DNA from: CAYNVQ01 sp964400735
Lineage (GTDB): Bacteria; Acidobacteriota; Aminicenantia; Aminicenantales; Aminicenantaceae
Length of the DNA stretch: 64,000 bases
Assembly: GCA_964400735.1 (NCBI GenBank)
Contig: CAYNVQ010000006.1
Coordinates: 186,001 to 250,000, forward strand
Direction of reading: 5' to 3'
Shown: one piece after another, positions 35,962-46,111 of the stretch
Layout of the letters: every line of letters starts with the position of its first letter
Position numbering within the stretch: position 1 is the stretch's first letter
Notes under the pieces: model-generated
The model's input: only the letters and a program-made list of their open reading frames with translations
What the model was told of the DNA's origin: nothing
The model's database searches: none
Program-made: the position numbers and the translations under genes

Positions 35962-36726
35962 CTAGATAATATTGTTTTTTCGGACTTCATCTTTAAGCTT
36001 TTGACCTGATTCCGGTATCTTGCTTTCAATTCGCCGTCGATATCCGGATGGATGAGGGCCTCGATGAGTGTTCCCTCCTTCCATTTCTAACCGAAGGTGT
36101 AGCCTCCCCTGACCCTCAACCCCTTTATCCAGCCCTCCTGCCAGTCGGACGATATTGTGAATCGTTATTCGAGGATCGAGCATCTGGTTTTCGGAAGGTT
36201 GCTGGTGGATTTTCTTGACCACATCCATCCCTTTGACAACTTTTCCGAAAGCAGCGAATCCCTGTCCGTCAGGGTTGCGTTTTCCCCCGAAATCCAGCTC
36301 AGGTTGGTCGCCGACGCAGATGAAGAATTCGGATGTTGCAGTGCCCGGCTGTAATCGAGCCATGGAGATGACTCCCTCTTTATGAAGAATGCCGGTTTTT
36401 TCGGTCGTTTCATGTTCGATAGGAGCGAATTCTGTCGCATCCTCTGTAAAACCCAAACCTCCCTGAATAACCTCGATTTTAACTTCATCATTTGGTTGGT
36501 TGTCCATCGAGACAACCCTGTAAAAACTGGCGCCCTTGAAGCGGCCTTGATCCACATACCTTAAAAAATTTTCGGCCGTGATCGGCGCCCTATCCACAAA
36601 GATCTCGACATCGATATCGCCCAACTCCGTTTGTATCGATACATGAGGGTTCTCCGTCTTGCCTCCCGGGGAAAAAGACATCAGAAAGGGAACGATCAGA
36701 CACAAGCGAATAATCATTCTTACCAT
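35962..36726 (-). CDS. Exported cyclophilin-type peptidylprolyl isomerase
   Basis: A 254-residue isomerase with a signal peptide (VRMIIRLCLIVPFLMSFSPGG). The cyclophilin fold is recognisable: VSIQTELGDIDVEIFVDRAPITAENFLRYV, GRFKGASFYRVV, GVISMARLQPGTATSEFFICVGDQPELDFGG (strings abridged), and GQGFAAFGKVVKGMDVVKKI. It would fold exported proteins at X-Pro bonds. About 58 residues after the fold (from RLAGGLDKGVEG) are low in quality and unlike cyclophilins; a different reading frame of the same DNA gives EGTLIEALIHPDIDGELK, which looks more natural, so the end may be frameshifted. GGGAGAAGG precedes ATG. Confidence 0.85.
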   Translation of the reverse strand: MVRMIIRLCLIVPFLMSFSPGGKTENPHVSIQTELGDIDVEIFVDRAPITAENFLRYVDQGRFKGASFYRVVSMDNQPNDEVKIEVIQGGLGFTEDATEFAPIEHETTEKTGILHKEGVISMARLQPGTATSEFFICVGDQPELDFGGKRNPDGQGFAAFGKVVKGMDVVKKIHQQPSENQMLDPRITIHNIVRLAGGLDKGVEGQGRLHLRLEMEGGNTHRGPHPSGYRRRIESKIPESGQKLKDEVRKNNII

Positions 36727-37022
36727 AGCCTTCTCCCTAATTTTGTTTTTCCTTTTGATACATTATCAAACATGACAGCGAAATCTCAACAAAAAAGATT
36801 ATGGATGACTATCTGAATGATGAAAAGGAAATTTCGTCCGCTTCCAACGAGGTCATAAGGAGAGATTTTTTCCAAGCCGATTTTCTGCCCCGTATGAAAA
36901 TCGCCATAACCTGCATCTACGAACCTGTAAAATAGTTTCGAGAAGAAATTGATTTCCTGTACAAAATCATTTTGTTACTCTACCATATGATGGAAAGGCA
37001 GGAAGCTAGGATGGAGGATCAT
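36727..37022. other. Intergenic region with a doubtful 44-codon frame
   Basis: About 296 bases between divergent genes. A frame at 36801-36935 (starts MDDYLNDEKEISSASNEV) has no ribosome-binding site and is probably a remnant or chance. Nothing else was recognised. Confidence 0.4.
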
Positions 37023-37411
37023 ATGTATTTTAGAAAACGGCTCGGAGCACATCCTTTATTGATCGTTTTGGTATGCCTGATTCTGTCGGGTGGATCAAAC
37101 CTGACTTGTTCTTTCGCCCAGACTGAACATTGGGCAAATAAGGCGGTTTGTATCAAAATTCTAGGATGCACGTTCGCAAAAGACTTGGCAGGCAAAAAGA
37201 CTCCACCGGGAAAAATATTCGCTGCTTACGAGGTCAAATGACAGAATATCCATCCGAAGCAATAGCCGCACACAAAGACGGGGACATTGTGGAGGCGATG
37301 CTTTTCAGCAAGAGGATAGAAAAGGGCAAAACGATCATCGATCTCGGCATCCGGTCTTTGCACGATCGTGGAGGACTCGAGATCCAAACGGAAAGGCAAT
37401 TTTTTTCCTAG
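37023..37411 (+). pseudogene. Small exported protein gene broken by an apparent frameshift
   Basis: ATG 37023 has GGAGGATC 4 bp upstream and starts a signal peptide (RKRLGAHPLLIVLVCLILSGG). The frame reads on to ...KILGCTFAKDLAGKKTPPGK then stops with TGA after AAYEVK at 37241. The overlapping +1 frame continues smoothly from the same place to 37411 with MTEYPSEAIAAHKDGDIVEA, FSKRIEKGKTIIDLGIRS. The pattern 'AGKKTPPGKIFAAYEV' followed by a Glu-rich stretch is like DUF4352/telokin-type exported domains. Either a real decay, a sequence error near 37235, or programmed frameshifting. The first frame gives 72 residues and the joint product about 129. Confidence 0.55.
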
Positions 37412-37600
37412 CCGGGGGAATTCTAAAGAACAGGCCACGATGCTGATCCATATTTTTCAGGGATTGGGAGAGGAAGTCCGAGTGGTGTCAGGTATTTTCC
37501 AAAGGGTTCGGTTGGGCCTCTGCCACCATGCTGAATCATTACCTGAGCCAGTATGAATGAGGCCATTTCAGCTTTGAAAGAAAAAATGTAAGGAGGAAGA

Positions 37601-40600
37601 ATGAAATTCCATAAGGCTGCTTGGGTCATTTTTGTTCTGGCGTGGCTTCTGTCGATTACCGGAACTTTGGAGGCCCAAAAGGTCCTGTTCAAAAGCAATT
37701 TTACGGATCTGAAGGGAAATTGGGAGGTCTTGGACGGCCCGGGTTCTAAACGGGCGCCGGGAAGATGGCACTTCGGCCTGGCCGATTTTTCCGGAATTTA
37801 TAATCGAGACCAGACCATAGCAACGGCCTTGCTTGCAGGAGAAAAAGACTGGAATAACTATTCGGTCGAAACATCTTTGCATATGGCTGCCTCTCAGGGA
37901 TATCTGGTCGGCATCATCTGCGGCTACCAGGACCCGGAACATTTTTATGTTATCGGCTACAATTTTGACAGGCGCCGGTTCGAATTTTTTGCCCGGACAC
38001 CTGAGGGATTCGAATTATTGGCTTCTTTCAAGACCGATTTTCTCGAGACAGTCGATGTCCCCCTGCGCTTGGATTATGCCGGGGAACGTTTGCGTTTCGT
38101 CGCCAATGGACGTTTGATCTTCGATATAAACGATGACCGCTATCCCAGCGGAAAATTCGGTTTAGGGGCTTCCGGGCTTCGAAGTTCCAAAATCATGATC
38201 GGACCCGTGACTGTGAAGACTCTGGACCCTTCTGTTCTGCCGTCCAGGGAAATTCAAGATCTGCTCGCGCTGCAAAATGGTGCAGAAGTTGTATCGGAAA
38301 CTGAGGTAAGCGCATTCAAAGCGCTGATAGACCACACCTCTTATTTGAATAAGGAGGAAAACCTAGAGGGCTCATTCCTTTCCATAAACGTAAAGAGAAA
38401 TCCGTTCCCTATCGAGGGGATTTTTGCTTTTCCGCAGGAGAAGACCGTCGAGATCCACAGCATCGGCCTGAAGCTGAGCTCCAGTTATTTCCCCAAAGAA
38501 GTCGAGTTCTTGGTCTCGGAACAAAGTCCGGACAGCGAGTTCCGCTCTCTCGGAACATTTCAAATCAAACCTGAGAAAGACAGCTTCCAGGAATTCGCTT
38601 TCGATCGCATCATGGCGAAATACCTGAAAATAAGACTCCTCTCACCCATCGATCCCACGAAAACATATGTTTCGATCGACGAGATGTTGGTCAAAGGATA
38701 CCGGGTTGGCTCGGCTCCCGGGGGTGGTGCATCCGCAGCCTCTGCACCCGGCGAACCGGGAAAGATCGTGTTTACAGATGATTTCTCCTCCGGCGGTGTC
38801 GATAAATGGGAAGTCTGGGATGATCCCAACGCGGATGAAAAAAAGAGCCAGTGGCAGGTGGTTCTTTCCGAATTTTCGAACATATACAATGAACTCGATC
38901 ACCCGGCGACTTTTCTTGTAACAGGAAAAACCGACTGGACGAATTACTCCGTTCAGACCGACCTTTATGCTGTTCAGAGCGATGGGAATCTTTCCGGTCC
39001 TGTGTTCGGATTTCAAGGCCCGAAAAATTATTATGTGGCGGGTTATAACTTCCAGAAGCAGCAATTCGAGTTAGGCATCCAGACGCCATACGGATTCGAG
39101 CTCCTGGCACGTGCCGCGGCCGATTATCCACGAACGCAGTGGCTCCCTCTGCGCGTAGATGTTTATGGAAACCGGATTCTGGTTCGGTTCGACGGCAAGA
39201 TCATTTTCGATATCGATGCCGCGGAACCGATCGTCGGCCGGGTGGGAATCGGCACTTCTGCCCTTGACAGCGGAGCTATTAATTTTAAGGATTTCCAGGT
39301 TGGATCTTTGGAAGATGCTGCACCTCCTCAAAGGGAACTGCAGGACCTTTTGTCTTCCAGACGGGGAGCCGCTGTCATCTACAGAGAATCTCTTCCCAAA
39401 GGGGAGACATTCGCTGATCTGCTGGATCATCAACTGCTGGTCGATGATAATTGTGCCAATACTTATAACCTGGATCTCTCCGAAGATTCCCTGCCTCAGG
39501 AAGGGATTTTCTGTTTTCCTCAAGGACGGTTCGTTGAGATCCATCGGATCGGGTTCAAACTCCAATCCGAAGATTTTCCGAAAGAGATCAAATTCTGGGT
39601 TTCTAGCCAAACACCGAAATCTGGCTTTTCCCCGCTGGCAACGCTGACCATCGAGCCAAAGCGTGATAGCTATCAGGAATTCGAAGTCCCGCCGACCAGA
39701 GCGAAATACCTTAAAATGCAGATCTCGCAGGCGGCAGGCTCTGAAGCGGTGGAGATCCATGAGATATTTGTCAAAGGGTATTTTCAAGAAATCGCGACTG
39801 AACAGGTGGAAACGGGACGTTTAGGGGAAGTCCAGATACAGGAAAAAGAGACGAATGATACGAAAGAGCAGGCGCAGCTTCTTCCCTTGAATACCTATCT
39901 CGGAGGGAAAGCCTCTAGAGAAGACGTCGACTTTTATAAACTTTCGTTGACGAATCAGAAGGGAAACACCTTGACACTGTTCATGAACAACATCGGGATG
40001 ATGCGGCCCGGCTACGTTCTTATGACTGCGGAGGGCACGGTCATCCAGCCATCGAGCGAAGTGGCCGTGGCCAACACTATCGAGGTCACATACAATTTGA
40101 CACCAGATGACTATTTTCTCAAGATCGATCGTCCCGAATCATATCTGACCATCGTGTTCGACGACAGCGGCAGCATGGGCTCCAGCGTCGATATCGTGAA
40201 GAGAATTCTCGGCGGTTATCTGGATAATCTCGGTGAGGGATTGAACCTGCAGCTTATGAAATACGAGGATGAACCCCAGTTTCTGTCCGGTTTTACTCAT
40301 GATGCTGCCTTATTGAAGCAAGCAATGGAAAAAGAAGTCAGAGGCGGAGGAGGAACCGACACCTTCAAGGGACTGGGAGCCGCGGTGAACAGTGTCAAAA
40401 GACAAGAGGGTAATCGGGCTGTGCTCGCCATTTTTGATGTCGTCGATTGTTCCGGTAGTGTCTGTCTCCAAAAGTACATAGACTTGTGGAACGCGATCTT
40501 AGATTCCGGCACCAGCTTTTCAACCATCGCCGTCCAGACCGGATGGGATAACACAACCTCCTACTTCGAGAACACCCGGCAGAGGATTTTCAAGGAGATC

Positions 40601-41554
40601 GCCTACGCCAGCAGCGGGCAGTACTACTTTTCGCCCACTGAAGAAAAGGTGGAACAGAGCGCAGATAACATTTTCAAACAGCTTACCTCTCCGGTAGAAT
40701 ACAGGATCAGAGCAGAATGGACCCGGACAGAAAAGAAGCCAGGATCACTGGCAGTCCGCTTCGAGGAAGGCGCGGAAAAGAAAACTTCCCAAAATGTGGA
40801 GCTCATTTTGGACGCCTCCAATTCCATGTGGGGACAGATTGAGGGAGAAGCGAAGATTTCCATCGCTAAAAAGGTTCTGGGTCAAATCATCGGTGAACTG
40901 CCCGATGAGATGAACGTCGGATTGAGAGTCTATGGCCATAGATACGGGCTCAATGATAAAAGAGCCTGTACGGATACGGAACTAGTGGTGCCGATCGGTA
41001 CGATAAATAAAGAACAGCTGAAGGATACAGTAAATAAAATCACTCCCAGGGGGAAAACGCCTCTTGTCTATTCCGTGCTTCAATCCATAAAGGATTTTGA
41101 GGACCTGGAGAACGGAACCGGCATCCTGATCAGTGACGGAATAGAGAGCTGCGATGGAGATATCGAGTCGATCGCTCCCGCTATCAAAGAGGCCGGACTG
41201 AAACTTCAGGTTCACATCGTGGGATTCGATATCAAGGAAGTGGAAGCCCGAAAGCAGTTGGAAGCGATCGCCAAGTCCACAGGCGGTGTTTATCTCGATG
41301 CCAAGGATTCTCAGGAACTGCTCTCCTCGCTGGAGCAGACCTTGAAGGTCGAGTTCGTGCTTGTGGATGAGGAGGGAGAGATAAAAGCCAGAGGAATAGT
41401 CGATGGTGAACCAGTGGAGATCCTGGAAGGAAATTACACCCTTAGGCTGCTCCTGCAGCCCGAACCTCTGGAGCTTGCTGTAACGGTCAGGCCAGAAGAG
41501 ACATTGAGGCTGACGCTAAAAAAAGAAGCAGAAAAGTGGGTGCTGATCAAATAA
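37601..41554 (+). CDS. Giant exported protein: two LamG/discoidin-like units plus two VWA domains
   Basis: A 1317-residue exported protein. Signal peptide 1-26. Then a tandem duplication, about 28-375 and 385-735, each a DUF1080/LamG-like jelly roll (KDWNNYSVETSLHM, TDWTNYSVQTDLYA; YVIGYNF, YVAGYNF) plus a discoidin-like part (VEIHSIGLKLSSS, VEIHRIGFKLQSE). A PPC-like domain follows (ETNDTKEQAQLLPLNTYLGG, about 755-845). The first VWA begins at Asp854 in FDDSGSMGSS (MIDAS DxSxS), the second at Asp1071 in LILDASNSMWGQ. The C terminus is a short beta domain. The VWA MIDAS binds Mg and protein ligands; sugar binding by the jelly rolls is inferred. GGAGG precedes ATG. The VKOR-DsbA gene follows by 125 bp. 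Confidence 0.85.
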   Translation: MKFHKAAWVIFVLAWLLSITGTLEAQKVLFKSNFTDLKGNWEVLDGPGSKRAPGRWHFGLADFSGIYNRDQTIATALLAGEKDWNNYSVETSLHMAASQGYLVGIICGYQDPEHFYVIGYNFDRRRFEFFARTPEGFELLASFKTDFLETVDVPLRLDYAGERLRFVANGRLIFDINDDRYPSGKFGLGASGLRSSKIMIGPVTVKTLDPSVLPSREIQDLLALQNGAEVVSETEVSAFKALIDHTSYLNKEENLEGSFLSINVKRNPFPIEGIFAFPQEKTVEIHSIGLKLSSSYFPKEVEFLVSEQSPDSEFRSLGTFQIKPEKDSFQEFAFDRIMAKYLKIRLLSPIDPTKTYVSIDEMLVKGYRVGSAPGGGASAASAPGEPGKIVFTDDFSSGGVDKWEVWDDPNADEKKSQWQVVLSEFSNIYNELDHPATFLVTGKTDWTNYSVQTDLYAVQSDGNLSGPVFGFQGPKNYYVAGYNFQKQQFELGIQTPYGFELLARAAADYPRTQWLPLRVDVYGNRILVRFDGKIIFDIDAAEPIVGRVGIGTSALDSGAINFKDFQVGSLEDAAPPQRELQDLLSSRRGAAVIYRESLPKGETFADLLDHQLLVDDNCANTYNLDLSEDSLPQEGIFCFPQGRFVEIHRIGFKLQSEDFPKEIKFWVSSQTPKSGFSPLATLTIEPKRDSYQEFEVPPTRAKYLKMQISQAAGSEAVEIHEIFVKGYFQEIATEQVETGRLGEVQIQEKETNDTKEQAQLLPLNTYLGGKASREDVDFYKLSLTNQKGNTLTLFMNNIGMMRPGYVLMTAEGTVIQPSSEVAVANTIEVTYNLTPDDYFLKIDRPESYLTIVFDDSGSMGSSVDIVKRILGGYLDNLGEGLNLQLMKYEDEPQFLSGFTHDAALLKQAMEKEVRGGGGTDTFKGLGAAVNSVKRQEGNRAVLAIFDVVDCSGSVCLQKYIDLWNAILDSGTSFSTIAVQTGWDNTTSYFENTRQRIFKEIAYASSGQYYFSPTEEKVEQSADNIFKQLTSPVEYRIRAEWTRTEKKPGSLAVRFEEGAEKKTSQNVELILDASNSMWGQIEGEAKISIAKKVLGQIIGELPDEMNVGLRVYGHRYGLNDKRACTDTELVVPIGTINKEQLKDTVNKITPRGKTPLVYSVLQSIKDFEDLENGTGILISDGIESCDGDIESIAPAIKEAGLKLQVHIVGFDIKEVEARKQLEAIAKSTGGVYLDAKDSQELLSSLEQTLKVEFVLVDEEGEIKARGIVDGEPVEILEGNYTLRLLLQPEPLELAVTVRPEETLRLTLKKEAEKWVLIK

Positions 41555-41679
41555 AAGCCTCGGGGATCTCTCTGCATCGTGATGTGTCAGGGGTATTTAA
41601 GGATTAAGCCTTGCTTTGCGGGTAAAAAATCTGTACCCTTATTGATCACAGCTGATAAAATCTATCAGAGGAGTAGAGA

Positions 41680-42939
41680 ATGGCGCAGGCATTGACGGTG
41701 GATGGTTCTCGGTGGCCCCGGATTTTTAGCTTTATTTCCGGGATAGGCATGATGGCCGCTTCGGTACTGACCATCCGGCATTTCTTCCTGGCTAACTATC
41801 CGGCAAGTATTTTTGAGGGGTCCTTTTGTGACATCAGTGCTTTTTTTAACTGTGATAGTTCGGCTTTTTCCTCGCTCTCCGCCATATTGGGCGTTCCAAT
41901 CGGATTTTTCGGTTTGATGGTCGGCGCTCTTGTTGCCCTCGGAGTCCTCTTCCCATCGGAAAGATTTGAACGAACCAATTCTTTTATAGCTTTCTTCAAT
42001 ATTCTCGGAGTAATAGCCCTTTTTACCTACGCTGTGTTCGTTATGAAGAGCCTGTGCCTCCTTTGCACCGGTTTCTATGTGTTTTCGCTTCTGAGTTTTT
42101 TTCTTTTTTGGCGATTCGGCACTGGACGGGGCCAGGAAGTTTTTTTTAAGCGCTTTTTTCAACCATCTCTTAAATTGCTGGTGACCTTTGCCTTTATTAC
42201 CGCCCTCGGAGCCTACGGAATGATCCAGTATCATGAAGCCAAGAAAGATGCTCAGTCTGCTGTATCCTTGCGGATCGTCAAGCAATTCCGCGACCTCCCC
42301 ATTGTGGGAAATCCCAGCTTTCTCTCTCCCTACTGGACCGTCCGTTCCACTGAAAATTTCGAGGATGCTCCTATCCAGGTCATCGAGTTCTCGGATTTTC
42401 TCTGTCCAGACTGCCTGTTTCTCACTCGAGAATTCGATATTCTCAAACAGGAGTTCGCCGGGAAGATCAACATCGTCTTCCAATTTTTTCCTCTTGAAGG
42501 CAGTTGCAATGAAGTAGTCGCGGAAAAAGATATTCATCCCGGTGCCTGTGAGCTGGCCTACATCGCTGCCTATGATCCGGCCAAATTCGTACCTATCCAC
42601 GACGAAATCTTCGCCAATTTCAACGAGGCCCGAAGACCGGAATGGCGCCAGGAACTAGCCATGAAATACGAAGTGGAAGAAGCTTTCAATGATTCTGTGA
42701 CTCACGATATCGTACGTTCCATTGTCAACACAGGAATGGAGTACGAACAAACATCCGATCAATATGCCTACGGAGTCAGATCCACTCCGACCATGATCAT
42801 CAACGGCCGGATGATTATCGGTACTTTGCCCTTGGAGCAGATGCGGGCCATATTCCAGGATCTGGTCGAAGAGTACGAAGGCCGCTCACGGTTCATCGAA
42901 CAATGGGTTCCTCCAAAAGCCCGAAAAGTCAAACGATGA
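41680..42939 (+). CDS. VKOR-DsbA fusion: membrane disulfide-forming enzyme
   Basis: A 419-residue fusion. Residues about 15-185 are a four-helix vitamin-K-epoxide-reductase membrane domain: the loop pair Cys50 and Cys58 (SFCDISAFFNCDS), the ILGVPIGFFG helix, and the quinone-side pair Cys126-x2-Cys129 (CLLC). Residues about 222-415 are a periplasmic thioredoxin/DsbA-like domain with Cys242-Pro-Asp-Cys245 (FLCPDCLF) and cis-Pro loop VRSTPTMIINGRM. It should oxidise cysteines of exported proteins and pass electrons to quinone, replacing DsbA plus DsbB. AGAGGAG precedes ATG. It lies after the giant VWA gene and before two exported propeller genes. Confidence 0.93.
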   Translation: MAQALTVDGSRWPRIFSFISGIGMMAASVLTIRHFFLANYPASIFEGSFCDISAFFNCDSSAFSSLSAILGVPIGFFGLMVGALVALGVLFPSERFERTNSFIAFFNILGVIALFTYAVFVMKSLCLLCTGFYVFSLLSFFLFWRFGTGRGQEVFFKRFFQPSLKLLVTFAFITALGAYGMIQYHEAKKDAQSAVSLRIVKQFRDLPIVGNPSFLSPYWTVRSTENFEDAPIQVIEFSDFLCPDCLFLTREFDILKQEFAGKINIVFQFFPLEGSCNEVVAEKDIHPGACELAYIAAYDPAKFVPIHDEIFANFNEARRPEWRQELAMKYEVEEAFNDSVTHDIVRSIVNTGMEYEQTSDQYAYGVRSTPTMIINGRMIIGTLPLEQMRAIFQDLVEEYEGRSRFIEQWVPPKARKVKR

Positions 42940-43351
42940 TTAAGAATTAAAAAAGGAACGGTTCTATCTTTGGGGGAAATTCGAGATAGTCTGCCGACTT
43001 ATTTACGATTGAGTTAAGGGCATAATCAGCTCCGTCTCTTCGGCCTATAATTTGGCGGGGGACTTCTGGTCCAAGGCTTATTGACATTCCAAGAGAATTA
43101 TGAGAGTAGAAGATATCATGAGAAAGAACCGTGGCGTATACTGCCTCTTAGAATTCTTCGGAAGGCCTAATTGAAACGTTTGACCTCAATTTGTTCTATG
43201 TCTTTATTCATGTGCCTTTTCTTGTCGTATGGCGTGTAAAATAGCCGGTTCCGTGGTTTGTTTGCACTGTGATCGAGTCTTGCACGGCAAATTGTCACGG
43301 CATCGATCAGCGGGATTACTAAATTAAATTTTAATGATTGAAGGAGGAGGC
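42940..43351. other. Non-coding region with a weak family A repeat
   Basis: About 410 bases. A repeat-A arm GGAACGGTTCTATCTTT is at 42955-42971, and a decayed inverted partner AAAGAACCGT lies near 43123-43132, giving an element of about 180 bp of the same size class as 20291-20491. The rest holds no recognised gene; a strong ribosome-binding site GGAGGAGG precedes 43352. Confidence 0.5.
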
Positions 43352-46111
43352 ATGTGTCTGAAAAGAAGTTGTATCTTCGGCCTGGTTTTTTTATTGACCT
43401 CAGTCGTTGGAGCGGATGCCCAAGGCCAGGATCTTTTCGATGAGGGATTGCTAAAGGCATTTACTTTCAGGAATGTCGGTCCCTTCCGGGTCGGGGCCAG
43501 AACTTCGGACATAGCCGTACCCGACTTCCCTGATAAAGATCATCTCTACACCTTTTACGTGGCTACTTGGACAGGAGGCCTTTGGAAAACCACCAACAAC
43601 GGAGTAACCTTTCAGCCTGTATTCGATGGTCAGCGCAAGCTCACCATCGGAGACGTTACCCTGGCACCTTCGGATCCCTACATTGTTTGGGTGGGAACCG
43701 GAGACGGATTCTGTTCCCGCAGTTCCTATGCCGGAGATGGCATCTACAAATCCACTGACGGTGCCAAGACCTGGGAGCATATGGGGCTCAAGGGTACGCA
43801 ACACATTCCGAGGATCTGCATCCATCCCCAGGATCCCGATATCGTCTATGTGGCCTCCATGGGCTCTCTGTATTCCGAGAATGAGGAGAGGGGGGTTTTT
43901 AAGACTTTGGACGGAGGCCATACCTGGGAGAAAATCTTCTATTTCGATGAAAAGATCGGGGTTATCGATCTGGTCATAAACCCTAGGGATCCGGATATCC
44001 TCTACGCCGCCACCTACGATAAGCAAAGGCTGCCCTGGCTATACATCAACGGCGGACCCGGAAGCGGAATCTACAAGACCACGGATGCCGGAAAAACCTG
44101 GACACGTTTGGCCGAAGGGCTTCCCAGCGGCAGGATCGGTCGCATCGGGCTGGATATCTATCGCAAAGATCCGGAGATCCTTTATGCTGTCATAGAAAAC
44201 GCAAATAGAAGGCCTCCCACACAAACTGAGATCGAACGAGACAAAGCACGAAGGCGGCTGCCCCGTGAACGGATGGTGGGAGGAGAGGTCTACCGGACAG
44301 AAGATGGCGGCAAGACCTGGGCCAAAATAAACTCCGCAGAAGACGACGTCAGCGCCAAGGGCCCCTACTACTTCAGCCAGATAAGAGTCGATCCCAACAA
44401 CGATAAGAACATCTTCGTAACCGGTGAATCGCTGGCCAACTCGACCGACGGAGGGAAAACATGGCATGACCTCGGCTGGCCTCCGAAGAGGCTTTTTTCG
44501 ACTATGTTCGGCGATGTCCGCACGCTGTGGATCGACCCCCAGAATTCGGACCGCATTCTCCTGGGAAGCGATGGCGGAATCTTTATATCCTATGACGGCG
44601 GAAAGACCTGCGACCATCTTTACAATCTTCCGCTGGGAGAAATCTATGCCGTTGGTGTGGACATGGAGGATCCCTACAATATCTATGCCGGACTTCAGGA
44701 TCACGAGATGTGGAAGGGACCTTCGAACAGCGCCGCAGGCACGATCACCCTTTTCGACTGGAAGGCGGTCGGTGGCGGAGACGGGATGTTCACCCAAGTC
44801 GATCCCACCGACAGCCGCTGGCTGTACACGACGATGCAGTACGGAGGACACTTCAGAGTAGACCAGAAGCTTGGATACCGAACGAGCATTTTGCCCGTCC
44901 GTGAAGAGGGCAAACCGCCCTACCGCTTTATCTGGTGCACTCCACTCCACATTTCCCCGCACAACAGCCGAATCATCTACACAGGAGGCCAGGTCCTCCT
45001 CCGGTCACTCGACCGCGGTGATCACTGGTTCGAGATAAGTCCGGACCTGAGTACGAATCCCACCGATAAGATCTTTCCCGTTTCGGAAGGTGGCATTCCA
45101 GGCTACATCCCTTGGTTTGCTATCTCTTCGATCTCGGAATCACCGATCTCTCCGGGAATCATCTGGGTCGGCACAAGCGACGGCAAAGTCCATATCACCA
45201 AAGACAATGGTGCCACGTGGACAGACCTTACGCGGAAGATTGCCACCGCCGGAGGCAGAGAGGAGTGCTACGTAAGCCGCGTTCGGGCCTCCCATCACAA
45301 GGAGGGCACGGCTTATGTGGCCAAGAACGGATATAAGTATGATGACTTCAAACCCTATCTTTATAAAACAGAGGACTACGGCGAAACCTGGCTGCCCCTC
45401 AATGCCAACCTACCCCAGGAGCCAATCAATGTCATATACGAAGACCACAAAAATCCCGACCTCCTTTTCGTAGGCAACGACACCGGCCTTTTCGTTTCTA
45501 TCGACGGCGGGCAGAGGTGGGTGAAGATGAACAACAACATTCCTGATGTACCCGTGCACGACTTGCTGGTCCACCCCCGCGGGAACGATCTGATTTTGGG
45601 ATCCTACGGCCGGGGCCTCTGGATCACGGATATCGCGCCCCTCCAGGAGATAAACGAGGCCGTGTTGGCCGAAGATGTCCATCTTTTCGATATCGAACCC
45701 ACCGTCCAAAGGGTCATCTGGTCCTTCGGCGCCAACGATTATTTATTTGGTGACAGGCACATCCGTGCACCCAACGAAGCCATTGGAGTCGCTATCCGCT
45801 ATTATCTAAAAAATCCGGTGAACACGGCGGTCAGCGTAACCATAGCCGATCCCTATGGAAACGTGCTGGCCAAACTGGAAGGAAAAACCGAGGCCGGCAT
45901 CAACACCGTAGTTTGGGATATGCGTCTTCGAATACCCGGAGAGGACAGGGTCGCCCGCTTCGTCAGAATGAGAGATATGCTGGCTCGCTGGGTGCCTCCA
46001 GGTGAGTATGCGGTCACCTTGGAAGTCGGAGAAAAGAAACTCACCCGCAGAGCACGGATCACCCATACCCAGGGCTGGTCCATCGGTGCTTTCCCCCAAA
46101 TTATCCGGTAG
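43352..46111 (+). CDS. Exported Asp-box beta-propeller protein with FlgD-like tail, paralogue 2
   Basis: A 919-residue secreted protein. Signal peptide ends near GADAQG. About eleven Asp boxes, such as STDGAKTWEHMG, TLDGGHTWEKIF, TEDGGKTWAKI, STDGGKTWHDLG and TEDYGETWLPL, point to two propellers as in sortilin/VPS10-type proteins. In place of the short C terminus of its two paralogues it has about 130 extra residues that end in an Ig-like FlgD-type domain (TEAGINTVVWDMRLRIPG ... PPGEYAVTLEVGEKKL), seen in exported Bacteroidota and Acidobacteriota propellers. ATG 43352 has GGAGGAGG upstream; the frame extends 6 codons more. Enzymatic role unknown. The next propeller follows by 112 bp. Confidence 0.85.
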   Translation: MCLKRSCIFGLVFLLTSVVGADAQGQDLFDEGLLKAFTFRNVGPFRVGARTSDIAVPDFPDKDHLYTFYVATWTGGLWKTTNNGVTFQPVFDGQRKLTIGDVTLAPSDPYIVWVGTGDGFCSRSSYAGDGIYKSTDGAKTWEHMGLKGTQHIPRICIHPQDPDIVYVASMGSLYSENEERGVFKTLDGGHTWEKIFYFDEKIGVIDLVINPRDPDILYAATYDKQRLPWLYINGGPGSGIYKTTDAGKTWTRLAEGLPSGRIGRIGLDIYRKDPEILYAVIENANRRPPTQTEIERDKARRRLPRERMVGGEVYRTEDGGKTWAKINSAEDDVSAKGPYYFSQIRVDPNNDKNIFVTGESLANSTDGGKTWHDLGWPPKRLFSTMFGDVRTLWIDPQNSDRILLGSDGGIFISYDGGKTCDHLYNLPLGEIYAVGVDMEDPYNIYAGLQDHEMWKGPSNSAAGTITLFDWKAVGGGDGMFTQVDPTDSRWLYTTMQYGGHFRVDQKLGYRTSILPVREEGKPPYRFIWCTPLHISPHNSRIIYTGGQVLLRSLDRGDHWFEISPDLSTNPTDKIFPVSEGGIPGYIPWFAISSISESPISPGIIWVGTSDGKVHITKDNGATWTDLTRKIATAGGREECYVSRVRASHHKEGTAYVAKNGYKYDDFKPYLYKTEDYGETWLPLNANLPQEPINVIYEDHKNPDLLFVGNDTGLFVSIDGGQRWVKMNNNIPDVPVHDLLVHPRGNDLILGSYGRGLWITDIAPLQEINEAVLAEDVHLFDIEPTVQRVIWSFGANDYLFGDRHIRAPNEAIGVAIRYYLKNPVNTAVSVTIADPYGNVLAKLEGKTEAGINTVVWDMRLRIPGEDRVARFVRMRDMLARWVPPGEYAVTLEVGEKKLTRRARITHTQGWSIGAFPQIIR

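Noticed and set aside
36801..36935. 44-codon frame between divergent genes
   Set aside because: No ribosome-binding site and no family pattern. Kept only as a remark under the intergenic region.
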